A stretch of DNA of 46,981 nt, taken from contig JAIEQM010000062.1 of assembly GCA_019747705.1 (NCBI GenBank), forward strand, positions 1 to 46,981, written 5' to 3'. The translations under genes were made by a program, and so were the position numbers. Below the pieces are notes generated by a model that was given only the letters and a program-made list of their open reading frames with translations, ran no database searches and was not told where the DNA came from. Of the stretch, positions 9,222 through 17,165 are shown piece after piece (positions within the stretch are counted from its first letter, which is position 1; each line of letters opens with the position of its first letter). The DNA is from Chitinophagaceae bacterium (GTDB lineage: Bacteria > Bacteroidota > Bacteroidia > Chitinophagales > Chitinophagaceae).

Positions 9222-10253
9222 ATGTCCAATCCCAACCTCAACAGTGATAAAGAGTTTTTAAGTGCTGCCGATAAGGAGTTTGAGAACAACATCCGCCCTT
9301 CTCAAATAGAAGATTTTGCAGGGCAGCCGCAAATCATCAGCAACTTAAAAATATTTATACAGGCTGCAAAGATGCGTGGCGAAGCATTGGATCATGTGTT
9401 ATTTCATGGCCCGCCCGGTTTGGGTAAAACAACTTTGAGCCGTATTGTGGCCAATGAAATGGGAGTAAGTATTAAAGAAACCAGCGGACCTGTAATTGAA
9501 AAACCCGGTGATCTTGCCGGGCTCCTCACAAGTTTAGAAGCCAATGATGTGTTGTTTATTGATGAAATCCATCGGCTGAGTACAGTAGTGGAAGAATACT
9601 TGTATGCAGCGATGGAAGATTACCGCATTGATATTATGATTGACACCGGCCCCAATGCCCGAAGCATTCAACTCAATCTCAATCCGTTTACTTTAATTGG
9701 CGCTACAACCAGAAGTGGTTTGTTAACAGCGCCTCTCCTATCACGCTTTGCCATTAAATCAAGATTGGAATATTACAGTGCGGAGGTGTTGCAAAAAATT
9801 ATTCAGCGTGCATCAGGTATTCTTCATGTAAAAATCACCAGCGATGCTGCAAAAGAAATTGCCTGCCGCAGCCGTGCCACACCACGTATTGCCAACGGAC
9901 TGTTGCGCCGCATGCGGGATTTTGCACAGGTGCTGGGCAATGGTGTGATTGATTTGGGTGTAACACAACACGGGCTCAAAGCATTGAATGTAGATGAATA
10001 TGGTTTGGATGATATGGATAATAAAATTCTGCTCACCATCATTGATAAATTTAAAGGCGGCCCGGTTGGAATTACCACTATCGCCACTGCTGTGGGTGAA
10101 GAAGCGGGCACTATTGAAGAAGTGTATGAACCGTTTTTAATACAGGAAGGATTTTTACAACGCACTCCCCGTGGAAGAGAAGTTACTGCTAAAGCGTATG
10201 AGCATTTGGGGAAGAAACCGATTGGCGGCAGCAACCCCACTTTGTTTAGTTAA
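9222..10253 (+). CDS. ruvB: Holliday junction branch migration helicase RuvB
   Basis: A 343-residue protein (family usually about 340). RuvB hexamers pump DNA through the RuvA-Holliday junction complex during recombination repair. Seen: Walker [10 protein letters not shown], Walker B FIDEIHRL, the [11 protein letters not shown] segment, sensor/arginine-finger block GATTRSGLL, and C-terminal winged helix with GPVGITTIA and [17 protein letters not shown]. The frame is open well upstream, but the ATG at 9222 gives the family start [12 protein letters not shown] and lies outside the divergent LytTR gene, so it is chosen. ruvA and ruvC are not in the window, which is common in Bacteroidota. Confidence 0.97.
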   Translation: MSNPNLNSDKEFLSAADKEFENNIRPSQIEDFAGQPQIISNLKIFIQAAKMRGEALDHVLFHGPPGLGKTTLSRIVANEMGVSIKETSGPVIEKPGDLAGLLTSLEANDVLFIDEIHRLSTVVEEYLYAAMEDYRIDIMIDTGPNARSIQLNLNPFTLIGATTRSGLLTAPLLSRFAIKSRLEYYSAEVLQKIIQRASGILHVKITSDAAKEIACRSRATPRIANGLLRRMRDFAQVLGNGVIDLGVTQHGLKALNVDEYGLDDMDNKILLTIIDKFKGGPVGITTIATAVGEEAGTIEEVYEPFLIQEGFLQRTPRGREVTAKAYEHLGKKPIGGSNPTLFS

Positions 10254-10293
10254 AATCACTCATCTTTTTGTAAACCGTGTTATCAAATTACTT

Positions 10294-11515
10294 ATGCAAA
10301 GAAGGATTATACAAGTTTTAATAATCGCCTGTTTCCCTCTTGGTATTATTGCACAAAAAGATACTGCATTCAATAAAAAACCATTTCAATACCCTAAGCT
10401 TTTGGAACGTGCCAATTTTGGTGTGGATGTTGCTTTATTTCAATATGCCTTTTCTGCTGCTCAATTAGAGCCGGGTTTTAAAGTTGAGTCTGTTACAACG
10501 CCACCCCTGGGTGTAGCGTAAATTTATTTGGCTATAATTTCAACAACTATTTAGCTGCTAATATTTATTATATGCAGCCTGTTTTGTTTGTGAAATACAA
10601 CAACATCAATAACGATGGAAAAAGTTATTCAATTACACCAATGTGGGGGCAGTTGCATTAAGAGGCAATCTTCCGCTTTTAAAAAAAATGCAAGTGCATA
10701 CAGAAGCTGGTCTGAGTGTTGTTACCCGTTCCGGCATCATCATCATCATCAATAACAAAACGGTTGTAAAAGAAATCAACTATGCTGCTTTCTTTCTGGA
10801 AAGCGGAATTAATTACAGGCTCAATAACAAATGGATGCTGCACACAAGCTTCAGCTATGTGCCCGGCAGTAAAAAATTAAATTAACCTTTTACTGCGTTT
10901 TACGCAGCAGGGTTTCGGTATCATTTGCAAGCGCTTTCTCAAGACAAAGTGATTGCAAAACAAAAAGCAGGTTATTATTTTCCAAAACAGCTATTACAAA
11001 TTGGTTATGCAAGTAATGTATTGGGCTATGGTGTGAATGATTTTATTTCAGGCGGCAGCATCAACCCTGTTCCCTTGTTTTGGGGTGGCGGTGCAAGGGT
11101 GTAAAAAGGCATCAGCATCAATTACCAGCGTACTGCTTTTCACAGTAAAAAAGTTTTTTCATTGGAATGGGGTATAAGTGCAGGATACTGGCAAACCGAA
11201 GAATTAAAAGAGCAGTTCTTTACCATTGCAGCTTATCCGGTATTTAAATTTCATGTGCTGCGTTCCAAAACAACAGATGGCTATTTTTTCTATTCAGTAG
11301 CCGGCCCGGCTTTTCAATCAAAAACAAATTTGGATTATGAACTGCTTGGCCGGAAATTCACCTTTCGTGATTATATGGGCATTGGTATGTACACAGGCAA
11401 AAGAAAACAACTCAATTTGGAATTAAACATCGGCCACTTCAGCAATGGAAATTTGTTTTCTTCCAATGCGGGTATCATGGTGCCCTTGAGTTTGAATGCA
11501 GGGTTTTGTTTTTAA
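10294..11515 (+). pseudogene. Broken acyloxyacyl hydrolase / PagL-like lipid A deacylase gene
   Basis: A once-continuous outer-membrane protein of about 400 residues can be traced through three frames. It begins at 10294 with a signal peptide (IIQVLIIACFPLGIIAQ), shifts frame near 10505 (LFGYNFNNYLAANIYY follows) and again near 10640. It then carries in-frame TAA codons at 10883-10885 and 11102-11104 and ends at 11515. The C-terminal segment with IGHFSNGNLFSSNAG resembles the PagL active-site region (His, Ser), and alternating hydrophobic residues fit a beta-barrel. PagL-type enzymes remove an acyl chain from lipid A in the outer membrane. At least two indels and two stops make sequencing error alone unlikely. 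The family call is moderately sure, the pseudogene call strong. Confidence 0.8.
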
Positions 11516-11603
11516 ATCGTTTGTTTAAAGCAAATTATTTTTTGCGCAGCACAAACAGGCGCTTTATGTTCTGATTATTGTATTGGTAATTTTTCCCGAA
11601 AAA

Positions 11604-11650
11604 AATCCTGAGCCAAAACTCATAAAAAAAGCCGGTTTTGGCTCAGGATT
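11604..11650. repeat. Palindromic repeat, left flank of the ATPase gene
   Basis: A perfect 16-bp inverted repeat: AATCCTGAGCCAAAAC (11604-11619) and its complement (11635-11650), with a 15-base A-rich loop. The right arm overlaps the stop codon of the ATPase gene at 11649. Related palindromes lie on the other side of the gene (13116-13158 and 13174-13214). It could also act as a terminator. Confidence 0.9.
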
Positions 11651-13106
11651 AATCTTCATACTCAAACGGCACAAACAACTGGTCAATCGTTAATGACTGA
11701 TCCACCAGGCCCAGGCTATGTTCATTTATCCGTAAACCCATGCTGGTAATTAAAGTAATAAATAACTGTTTGCGTGTTTGGGTTTCCTGTTTAAAACTGT
11801 TTTTGTTTTTTAGTAATGCAGCCGCATATTTCTTATCAATCACAAACACATCATTGCAAAACTTCAGTTCAAAAAGATTGATGCAGTTGTCTCTGCGGGT
11901 GAGTACTAAATCAACCTGCACGGCATCTTTATCGCTGTTGTTTTTGCTGCGCCAGATGGATGCCTGTGTGTACATACCACTGATGCCCAGCGCCCGTTTA
12001 ACAGCGGGCAAATGCCGCAGACAAACAGTTTCAAAAGCAAGGCCGCTCCAGCTTTTCCACGAAGGTGTATCACTTAAACGCAGCCAAGTTCCTTTTCCAC
12101 CGCTCCGGTTGGGCTCCATAAATTTGAGATAAAACAAACTGAAGGCATCAGTGAGTTTATAAATATTGTCTTTGGTTTTTTTGCCAACGGGCAGGTAAGG
12201 TGTAATAAAACCGGAGGCTGTTAAATCTTCCAGCAAGGCAGTGGTGCTGCCGCCGCTTTGCAGCTTGCAGGTTTTAATAATCTGGCTTCGGCTGAGCCCC
12301 ATGGGTTTGGCCGCTAAAGCACGTACTACTTTAATATGCCTGTCTGCTTTGTCAAATAAGGATTGATACAATTCTGTAAACTCCTTGTACAAAAAACCAT
12401 TCTTGGTAAAACAGGCCGCATCTGTTATTTGTGCAGCGCTGAGGCCGGGCTTTGCCTGTTCTAAGTAATACGGTATGCCGCCCATGGTCATGTAAAGCTG
12501 TGTAATTTCATAATGATTGAGTTGGATGTTTTTGTATCTCAGAAACTGTTCTGTTTCGTACAATGTAAAAGGCATCAACGGTATTTTGTGAGTAATGCGG
12601 TTGTGCAATCCGCCACGGTTGCGCACTACTTCCTGCAGCATCCAACTGGCGGCTGAGCCGCAAAGAATCACTGCCAGGTTATTTTGCTGTGCGGCCCAGG
12701 TGTTCCAGAAATGTTCAAATGCCGAAAGAAAATTGGATTTGGGTGTTTGCATCCATGGAAACTCGTCTAAAAACACCACTGCTTTTTTGGTGCGTATTTT
12801 TTTTGCCAGCAGTTTGCTTAACAGTTCAAATGCTTTAAACCAATCGGCAGGCACAGGCAAATCAATTCCTTTGTTCAGTTGTTTTGAAAGTGCGGTTGTA
12901 AACTGCTCCAGTTGTATTTCGGTAGTAACATAATGAACACCTGAAAACTGAAACACCATTTGTTTTTGCAGACAGGTGCGGATGAGATAGGTTTTGCCTA
13001 CCCGGCGGCGGCCATATACTGCCACCAGGCTGGCTTTGGAACTTGCTGTAATACTGTCCAGTATTGCTTTTTCGGCTTCACGGCCGGTAACCAGTGAATC
13101 GGTCAT
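11649..13106 (-). CDS. AAA-type ATPase with C-terminal PD-(D/E)XK-like domain (archaeal ATPase/DUF234 type)
   Basis: A 485-residue protein of the family annotated 'ATP-binding protein', related to the archaeal MJ/PH/SSO-type ATPases. Seen: Walker A GRRRVGKT (32-39), Walker B VVFLDE (110-115), a sensor-like CGSAASWM near 150, an ITHKIPLMPFTLYE block, then a winged-helix-like region (about 265-330). The C-terminal domain has D399 (VDLVL) and E413/K415 (FELKF), spaced like a PD-(D/E)XK nuclease core. Members are often duplicated within genomes, and mobile or selfish behaviour has been suggested for related archaeal families. This gene is enclosed by inverted palindromes and sits directly after TerC. 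The cellular role is unknown. Confidence 0.85.
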   Translation of the reverse strand: MTDSLVTGREAEKAILDSITASSKASLVAVYGRRRVGKTYLIRTCLQKQMVFQFSGVHYVTTEIQLEQFTTALSKQLNKGIDLPVPADWFKAFELLSKLLAKKIRTKKAVVFLDEFPWMQTPKSNFLSAFEHFWNTWAAQQNNLAVILCGSAASWMLQEVVRNRGGLHNRITHKIPLMPFTLYETEQFLRYKNIQLNHYEITQLYMTMGGIPYYLEQAKPGLSAAQITDAACFTKNGFLYKEFTELYQSLFDKADRHIKVVRALAAKPMGLSRSQIIKTCKLQSGGSTTALLEDLTASGFITPYLPVGKKTKDNIYKLTDAFSLFYLKFMEPNRSGGKGTWLRLSDTPSWKSWSGLAFETVCLRHLPAVKRALGISGMYTQASIWRSKNNSDKDAVQVDLVLTRRDNCINLFELKFCNDVFVIDKKYAAALLKNKNSFKQETQTRKQLFITLITSMGLRINEHSLGLVDQSLTIDQLFVPFEYED

Positions 13107-13115
13107 AAATAAAAA

Positions 13116-13158
13116 TGTTGAGCCAAAACTACAATTTTTTATGAGTTTTGGCTCAACA
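13116..13158. repeat. Palindromic repeat, right flank of the ATPase gene (inverted copy)
   Basis: A perfect 15-bp inverted repeat TGTTGAGCCAAAACT (13116-13130) and its complement (13144-13158), with a 13-base loop. Read on the minus strand, arm plus loop match the left-flank copy at 11604-11650 (GAGCCAAAACTCATAAAAAA), so the two bracket the ATPase gene in opposite orientation. It ends 10 bases upstream of the ATPase start, where the promoter should be. Confidence 0.9.
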
Positions 13159-13173
13159 TTCTATTTCTATCTT

Positions 13174-13214
13174 AAGCCAAAACTCATTTTTTTACCGGGT
13201 TTTGGCTCAGGATT
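13174..13214. repeat. Third copy of the palindromic repeat, next to terC stop
   Basis: A 9-bp stem AGCCAAAAC/GTTTTGGCT with a 15-base loop. The right part, GGTTTTGGCTCAGGATT, is identical to the left-flank copy in the same orientation, giving an approximately 40-base imperfect direct repeat around the ATPase gene. It ends two bases before the terC stop codon and may be the terminator of terC. Confidence 0.85.
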
Positions 13215-13216
13215 TT

Positions 13217-14035
13217 TTATCTCGCCATATCACTATAATCTTTTGTTTCTTCTTCCAGCACCGGTTCATTTAATTTTACCAGATGTGCCCTGCGTTTTTT
13301 CTCTCTTGTACGCATCGTCATATTGAGCATTTCAACACCAAAGGAGAAAGCCATACCGAAGTAGATGTAATTCTTTAAATGCAGTTGATGTGCTGCTTCA
13401 CTGTCCCATCCTTCTATTACCAAACTCAAACCAATCATTACTAAGAACGAAAGCGCCAGCATTTTAATAGTGGGATGCTTACGAACAAAAGATGAAATAG
13501 CCGGACTGAATAAAAACATTACAATCATTGCAATGATTACGGCTGCAATCATAATTTCCACATACTTGGCTGTGCCGCCTGCGGTGATGATGCTGTCAAA
13601 AGAAAACACGGCATCAATCAACATGATCTGGCCAACAGCAGCGCCAAATGAAATTCTTTTTTGCCCACGCATGGTTTCATTCGGGTCTTCGCCTTCCAGT
13701 TTGTTATGAATTTCTTTTACTGATTTATAAATAAGGAATAAACCACCGGCCAGCATTACGATACTTGCAAGATCAAGACCTTTTCCAAACCAGCTTTCAG
13801 GAATGATATATTTCCCTTTTTGTGTGAGCAACCAGCTTAAACCAAACAGCAACAAACTGCGCATTAAAATACCCAGCACCATCCAGAATTTGCGGGCACG
13901 GTTTCTGTCTTTCTCATCTTTTAAACGGTTGAGTGTGAGTGAAACGAAAATTACATTATCAATACCCAAAACAATTTCCAGCACCACCAATACTAAAAAG
14001 CTGATGATACTTTCACTCGTAAATAAATGTTCCAT
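13217..14035 (-). CDS. TerC family integral membrane protein
   Basis: A 272-residue protein with about seven hydrophobic segments. Family signatures are present: EIVLGIDNVIFVSL (about 20-33) and QIMLIDAVFSFDSII (about 136-150), acidic residues thought to bind metal ions. TerC-family proteins, including E. coli Alx, are linked to manganese efflux and protein metalation, and originally to tellurite resistance. No tellurite genes are adjacent, so a metal-homeostasis role is more likely. The C-terminal 30 residues are hydrophilic and acidic. The gene ends two bases from a palindromic repeat that may have been inserted there. Confidence 0.92.
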   Translation of the reverse strand: MEHLFTSESIISFLVLVVLEIVLGIDNVIFVSLTLNRLKDEKDRNRARKFWMVLGILMRSLLLFGLSWLLTQKGKYIIPESWFGKGLDLASIVMLAGGLFLIYKSVKEIHNKLEGEDPNETMRGQKRISFGAAVGQIMLIDAVFSFDSIITAGGTAKYVEIMIAAVIIAMIVMFLFSPAISSFVRKHPTIKMLALSFLVMIGLSLVIEGWDSEAAHQLHLKNYIYFGMAFSFGVEMLNMTMRTREKKRRAHLVKLNEPVLEEETKDYSDMAR

Positions 14036-14087
14036 GTATTTTAAAAAATTAAAGATGCAAAAGTAATGGTTTGCTGATTGATGCTGC

Positions 14088-15170
14088 TTAGAGCCCTTTG
14101 CAAATCTTTTTGGCTATGGCAGGGCCTTCATAAATAAAACCCGTCCACACCTGCACCAATGATGCACCTGCATTCAACTTTTCTTTTGCATCAGCTGCAG
14201 TAAAAATGCCGCCGCTTGCAATAATGGGAATACTGCCTTTTGTTTTTTGATGAATGTATTGCACCACTTCTGTACTTCTTTTTTTAACCGGTAAACCGCT
14301 CAAACCACCAGCACCTATTTTTTGACTTTTGACTTTTGACTTTTCATTTAATCCTTCACGTGAAATCGTAGTATTTGTTGCAACCAAACCATCTAATTTT
14401 ATTTCAGTTGCCAAATCAATGACATCATCCAGTTGTTCATTGGTTAAATCAGGGGCAATTTTCAGCAGTATCGGTTTGTGATTTGTTTTCTGTGAACGCA
14501 ATATTTGCAAATGCGTCAAAATTTTACGCAGACTTTCTTTTTCCTGAAGCTCTCTTAAACCCGGTGTGTTGGGACTGCTCACATTCACTACAAAATAATC
14601 AACATATTCATAGAGTTCATTAAAACAAATTTCATAATCCTTCCATGCATCTTCGTTGGGAGTGATTTTGTTTTTGCCGATGTTACCACCGATCATCAGC
14701 CGGTAGTTGTTAGCCTGTAGTCCTGAGTCTGTACTATCGGCTACCGGCTTATGGCTACCGGCTTTTTGATTCCAATCTGCCAATCTTCGTTTCACTACTT
14801 CCACTCCATCATTATTAAAACCCATTCTGTTAATAATCGCTTTGTCTTTGGGCAAACGAAACAAACGTGGTTTATCATTTCCCGCCTGTGGCTTGGGCGT
14901 AACGGTTCCAATTTCAACAAAACCAAAGCCAAGCGTTTCCAGTTCACGCAAATACTTTGCATTCTTATCAAAACCGGCAGCCAGTCCAACAGGATTTGAA
15001 AAGTTTAAATTGATTGTGGTGTATTGAGGAATTGCTTTGGGCTGAAAGCTTGCTGCCATCAGCTTTCTTACAAACCCGATACTGCACAGCAACTTCAAAC
15101 CATTCATGGCGAAGTAGTGTACTTTTTCAGCATCAAACAAAAAGAAAATGGAACGGATAAGTTTATACAT
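14088..15170 (-). CDS. pyrD: Quinone-dependent dihydroorotate dehydrogenase (class 2), with repeat-encoded insertions
   Basis: About 360 residues. It oxidises dihydroorotate to orotate with FMN and quinone at the membrane, the fourth step of pyrimidine synthesis. The N-terminal amphipathic segment ([17 protein letters not shown]) is the class 2 membrane-binding hood. Seen: [36 protein letters not shown] with the catalytic serine, KIAPDL, ATNTT, GGLSG and [10 protein letters not shown]. Two segments look inserted relative to the family: about 20 residues near 133-155 ([17 protein letters not shown]), encoded partly by a tandem 12-base repeat, and EKSKVKSQK near 276-285, encoded by a heptamer repeat. 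Both keep the frame. The ATG at 15170 overlaps the end of the toxin gene by 8 bases, so translation may be coupled. Confidence 0.95.
   Translation of the reverse strand: MYKLIRSIFFLFDAEKVHYFAMNGLKLLCSIGFVRKLMAASFQPKAIPQYTTINLNFSNPVGLAAGFDKNAKYLRELETLGFGFVEIGTVTPKPQAGNDKPRLFRLPKDKAIINRMGFNNDGVEVVKRRLADWNQKAGSHKPVADSTDSGLQANNYRLMIGGNIGKNKITPNEDAWKDYEICFNELYEYVDYFVVNVSSPNTPGLRELQEKESLRKILTHLQILRSQKTNHKPILLKIAPDLTNEQLDDVIDLATEIKLDGLVATNTTISREGLNEKSKVKSQKIGAGGLSGLPVKKRSTEVVQYIHQKTKGSIPIIASGGIFTAADAKEKLNAGASLVQVWTGFIYEGPAIAKKICKGL
14320..14344. repeat. Heptamer tandem repeat inside pyrD
   Basis: Three exact copies of TTTTGAC plus a partial fourth lie at 14320-14344. On the minus strand they encode the EKSKVKSQK stretch of PyrD. 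Tandem repeats of this heptamer are, from memory, frequent between genes in Bacteroidota, so their presence inside an essential gene is unusual. Confidence 0.9.
14739..14764. repeat. Tandem 12-base repeat inside pyrD
   Basis: GGCTACCGGCTT occurs at 14739-14750 and again at 14753-14764, separated by AT. It encodes part of the extra segment (KAGSHKPVA) in PyrD before the conserved GGNIGKNK motif. Confidence 0.85.
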
Positions 15171-15498
15171 CAAAATCGGCTTTCTTAATTAAAAGTATCA
15201 ATTGTTTATCCGTAATGTTTTCCACCTCGGATTTATCGTAAATATCAAGCAGCGTGATTCTTTTTCTTTCAAGCTTCACATATGTAATTACTCTTGCCCC
15301 GCCGCTTTTTCCTGTATTTTTTGAAGAAATTTTCAACCGCACTTTATAGCAGCTTTTACCAAGGGATTCGCCCTGTAATGGATTTGATTGCAGGCTTTCA
15401 ATAAAAGAGGCGTAGTCTTTTTTAATGGAAGGATATTTTTTAGAAAGCAGTTTCAAATGCTTTGTAAATGCATCCGTACGAAGTATTTCAAAGCTCAT
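15163..15498 (-). CDS. RelE/ParE-superfamily toxin
   Basis: A 111-residue protein of the RelE/ParE fold. It has the usual start ([27 protein letters not shown]), the basic core [26 protein letters not shown] and the terminal [16 protein letters not shown] strand-helix. RelE members cleave mRNA at the ribosome and ParE members poison gyrase. Which applies is not clear, though the basic, arginine/lysine-rich core resembles mRNA interferases. It overlaps the upstream antitoxin gene by 11 bases and its stop codon overlaps the pyrD start, an unusual link of a toxin gene to a biosynthetic gene. Confidence 0.82.
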   Translation of the reverse strand: MSFEILRTDAFTKHLKLLSKKYPSIKKDYASFIESLQSNPLQGESLGKSCYKVRLKISSKNTGKSGGARVITYVKLERKRITLLDIYDKSEVENITDKQLILLIKKADFDV

Positions 15499-15721
15499 CT
15501 AAAAGGCTTTGGGCTGATTTAAGTTTTACCTTTCCTTTTTCGGCAAGTTTTACCTGGTTGAGAGATTCAAGAAAATCCCGTCCCTGTTTAATTTGCCTTG
15601 GACTCCAGCCAAGTTCAGTATCAAACAAAATTTCAATCAATTTCATCTCTGCAAGTCCATCAAGCACCTTTCTTGCTTTTTTGTTTTTGAGTTTAATAGT
15701 AAGTGTTTGAGCCATTAACAT
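15488..15721 (-). CDS. Antitoxin partner of the RelE/ParE-type toxin
   Basis: A short protein of about 75-77 residues (starts at 15721 or 15715, MLMAQTLTIKLKNKK). The beta-strand start MAQTLTIKLKNKKARKVLDGL is of the kind seen in antitoxins paired with RelE-type toxins in Bacteroidota. The C-terminal half is charged and helical ([24 protein letters not shown]) and would wrap the toxin. It lies directly upstream of the toxin with an 11-base overlap, the classic antitoxin-first order. No DNA-binding domain is clearly identified. The call rests mainly on size, order and overlap. Confidence 0.72.
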   Translation of the reverse strand: MLMAQTLTIKLKNKKARKVLDGLAEMKLIEILFDTELGWSPRQIKQGRDFLESLNQVKLAEKGKVKLKSAQSLLDEL

Positions 15722-15739
15722 GTTTTTACAAAAATACAA

Positions 15740-15772
15740 TTTGGTTTCAATTCCCATCCAACCTTAACTTTG
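15740..15772 (+). promoter_or_regulatory. Bacteroidota-type promoter for the thiolase gene
   Basis: TTTG at 15740-15743 and TAACTTTG at 15765-15772 are separated by 21 bases. They match the known Bacteroidota consensus of a -33 TTTG and a -7 TAnnTTTG. The predicted start is near 15779, leaving a leader of about 50 bases before the ATG at 15831. Confidence 0.65.
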
Positions 15773-15830
15773 AATCAGGAAAGTTGCATAAACAACTAAT
15801 AATTACGAATCAATCCTAAATAATTAACAC

Positions 15831-17009
15831 ATGCAGGAAGCATACATTGTAGCCGGTTACCGCACCGCAGTTGCCAAATCAAAACGTGGCGGTTTTCGTT
15901 TTACAAGACCTGATGATTTGGCCATCGAAGTTATCAAAGGTCTTATGGCATCCGTTCCCCAGCTGGATGCCAAGCAAGTAGATGATGTAATTGTAGGTAA
16001 TGCTGTTCCCGAAGCCGAACAAGGTTTGCAGGTGGGCCGCATTATTGCTGCACGTGCATTGGGCGAACATGCACCGGGTATGACGGTGAACCGCTATTGT
16101 GCAAGCGGATTAGAAACGATTGCTATAGCTACTGCAAAAATCAGAACCGGTTTGGCTGAGTGTATTATTGCAGGCGGTGTGGAAAGTATGAGCATGGTGC
16201 CAACAGCAGGCTGGAAAACGGTGCCCGCCTACTCCATTGCAACGGAAGCCCCTGATTATTATCTGAGCATGGGTTTAACTGCCGAAGCAGTGGCAAATGA
16301 TTTTAAAGTAAGCCGTGAGGATCAGGATTTGTTTGCTTACAATTCGCACATGAAAGCAAAAGCTGCCATTGAAAATGGTTATTTCAAACCCGGCATTCTT
16401 CCAATTACTGTGGATGAAGTGTATTTAGATGCCAAAGGCAAAAAAGCAAAGCGGAGTTTTGTTGTGGATACAGATGAAGGTGTTCGGGCTGACACAAATA
16501 TTGAAGCATTGGCAAAATTAAAACCCGCTTTCTCAATAAAAGGAACCGTTACCGCAGGCAACTCTTCACAAACAAGCGATGGCGCTGCTTTTGTAATTGT
16601 TATGAGTGAAAGAATGGTAAAAGACCTGGGATTAAAACCCATTGCCCGTTTGGTGAATTGTGCGGTAGCGGGTGTTAATCCACGCATCATGGGTATTGGC
16701 CCTGTTGAAGCGGTGCCTAAAGTATTGAAACAATCAGGAATGAATTTGAATGACATTGATTTGTTTGAATTAAATGAAGCATTTGCATCACAGGGTCTGG
16801 CTGTAATGCGTGAACTCAGGCTCAATCCCGATATTGTAAACATCAACGGTGGCGCTATTGCTCTAGGTCATCCGCTGGGTTGCACCGGTGCTAAACTCAC
16901 CATACAGATTACACATGATATGAAGCGACTCAACAAGAAGTACGGTATTGTTACGGCCTGTGTGGGTGGCGGCCAAGGCATTGCGGGGATTATTGAAAAT
17001 ATAGCTTAG
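15831..17009 (+). CDS. Acetyl-CoA C-acyltransferase (thiolase)
   Basis: A 392-residue thiolase with all catalytic elements: nucleophile C90 in NRYCASGLE, the NEAFASQ block (about 321-327), GGAIALGHPLGCTGA with the active-site histidine near 350, and CVGGGQGIAGI with the second cysteine near 382. The family either cleaves 3-ketoacyl-CoA in beta-oxidation (FadA) or condenses acetyl-CoA. The IIAGGVESMSMVP and DNIEALAKLKPAF-type segments suit degradative 3-ketoacyl-CoA thiolases. No fadB-like gene is beside it, so it stands as a single transcription unit between its own promoter and terminator. Substrate chain length cannot be read. Confidence 0.93.
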   Translation: MQEAYIVAGYRTAVAKSKRGGFRFTRPDDLAIEVIKGLMASVPQLDAKQVDDVIVGNAVPEAEQGLQVGRIIAARALGEHAPGMTVNRYCASGLETIAIATAKIRTGLAECIIAGGVESMSMVPTAGWKTVPAYSIATEAPDYYLSMGLTAEAVANDFKVSREDQDLFAYNSHMKAKAAIENGYFKPGILPITVDEVYLDAKGKKAKRSFVVDTDEGVRADTNIEALAKLKPAFSIKGTVTAGNSSQTSDGAAFVIVMSERMVKDLGLKPIARLVNCAVAGVNPRIMGIGPVEAVPKVLKQSGMNLNDIDLFELNEAFASQGLAVMRELRLNPDIVNINGGAIALGHPLGCTGAKLTIQITHDMKRLNKKYGIVTACVGGGQGIAGIIENIA

Positions 17010-17032
17010 CAATATTAAATTTTTGAAGTGTA

Positions 17033-17057
17033 AAGGGGCAGTTGTGCTGCCCCTTTT
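17033..17057 (+). terminator. Terminator of the thiolase gene
   Basis: Stem AAGGGGCAG/CTGCCCCTT with a 5-base loop, followed by TTTT and GTTAT. It lies 23 bases after the thiolase stop codon. Confidence 0.85.
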
Positions 17058-17165
17058 GTTATGCTATTATTCTATTATTATGGCAGCATTTTTGTTCAGC
17101 AAAAAAGGATTTTACGATTATAATTTGTAGGTTTATTGTTACTGTTTCACTAAAACAATTGCTCT

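Noticed and set aside
10736..10755. ATC trinucleotide run as a phase-variation tract
   Set aside because: It lies in an already broken gene and changes of three bases would not shift the frame.
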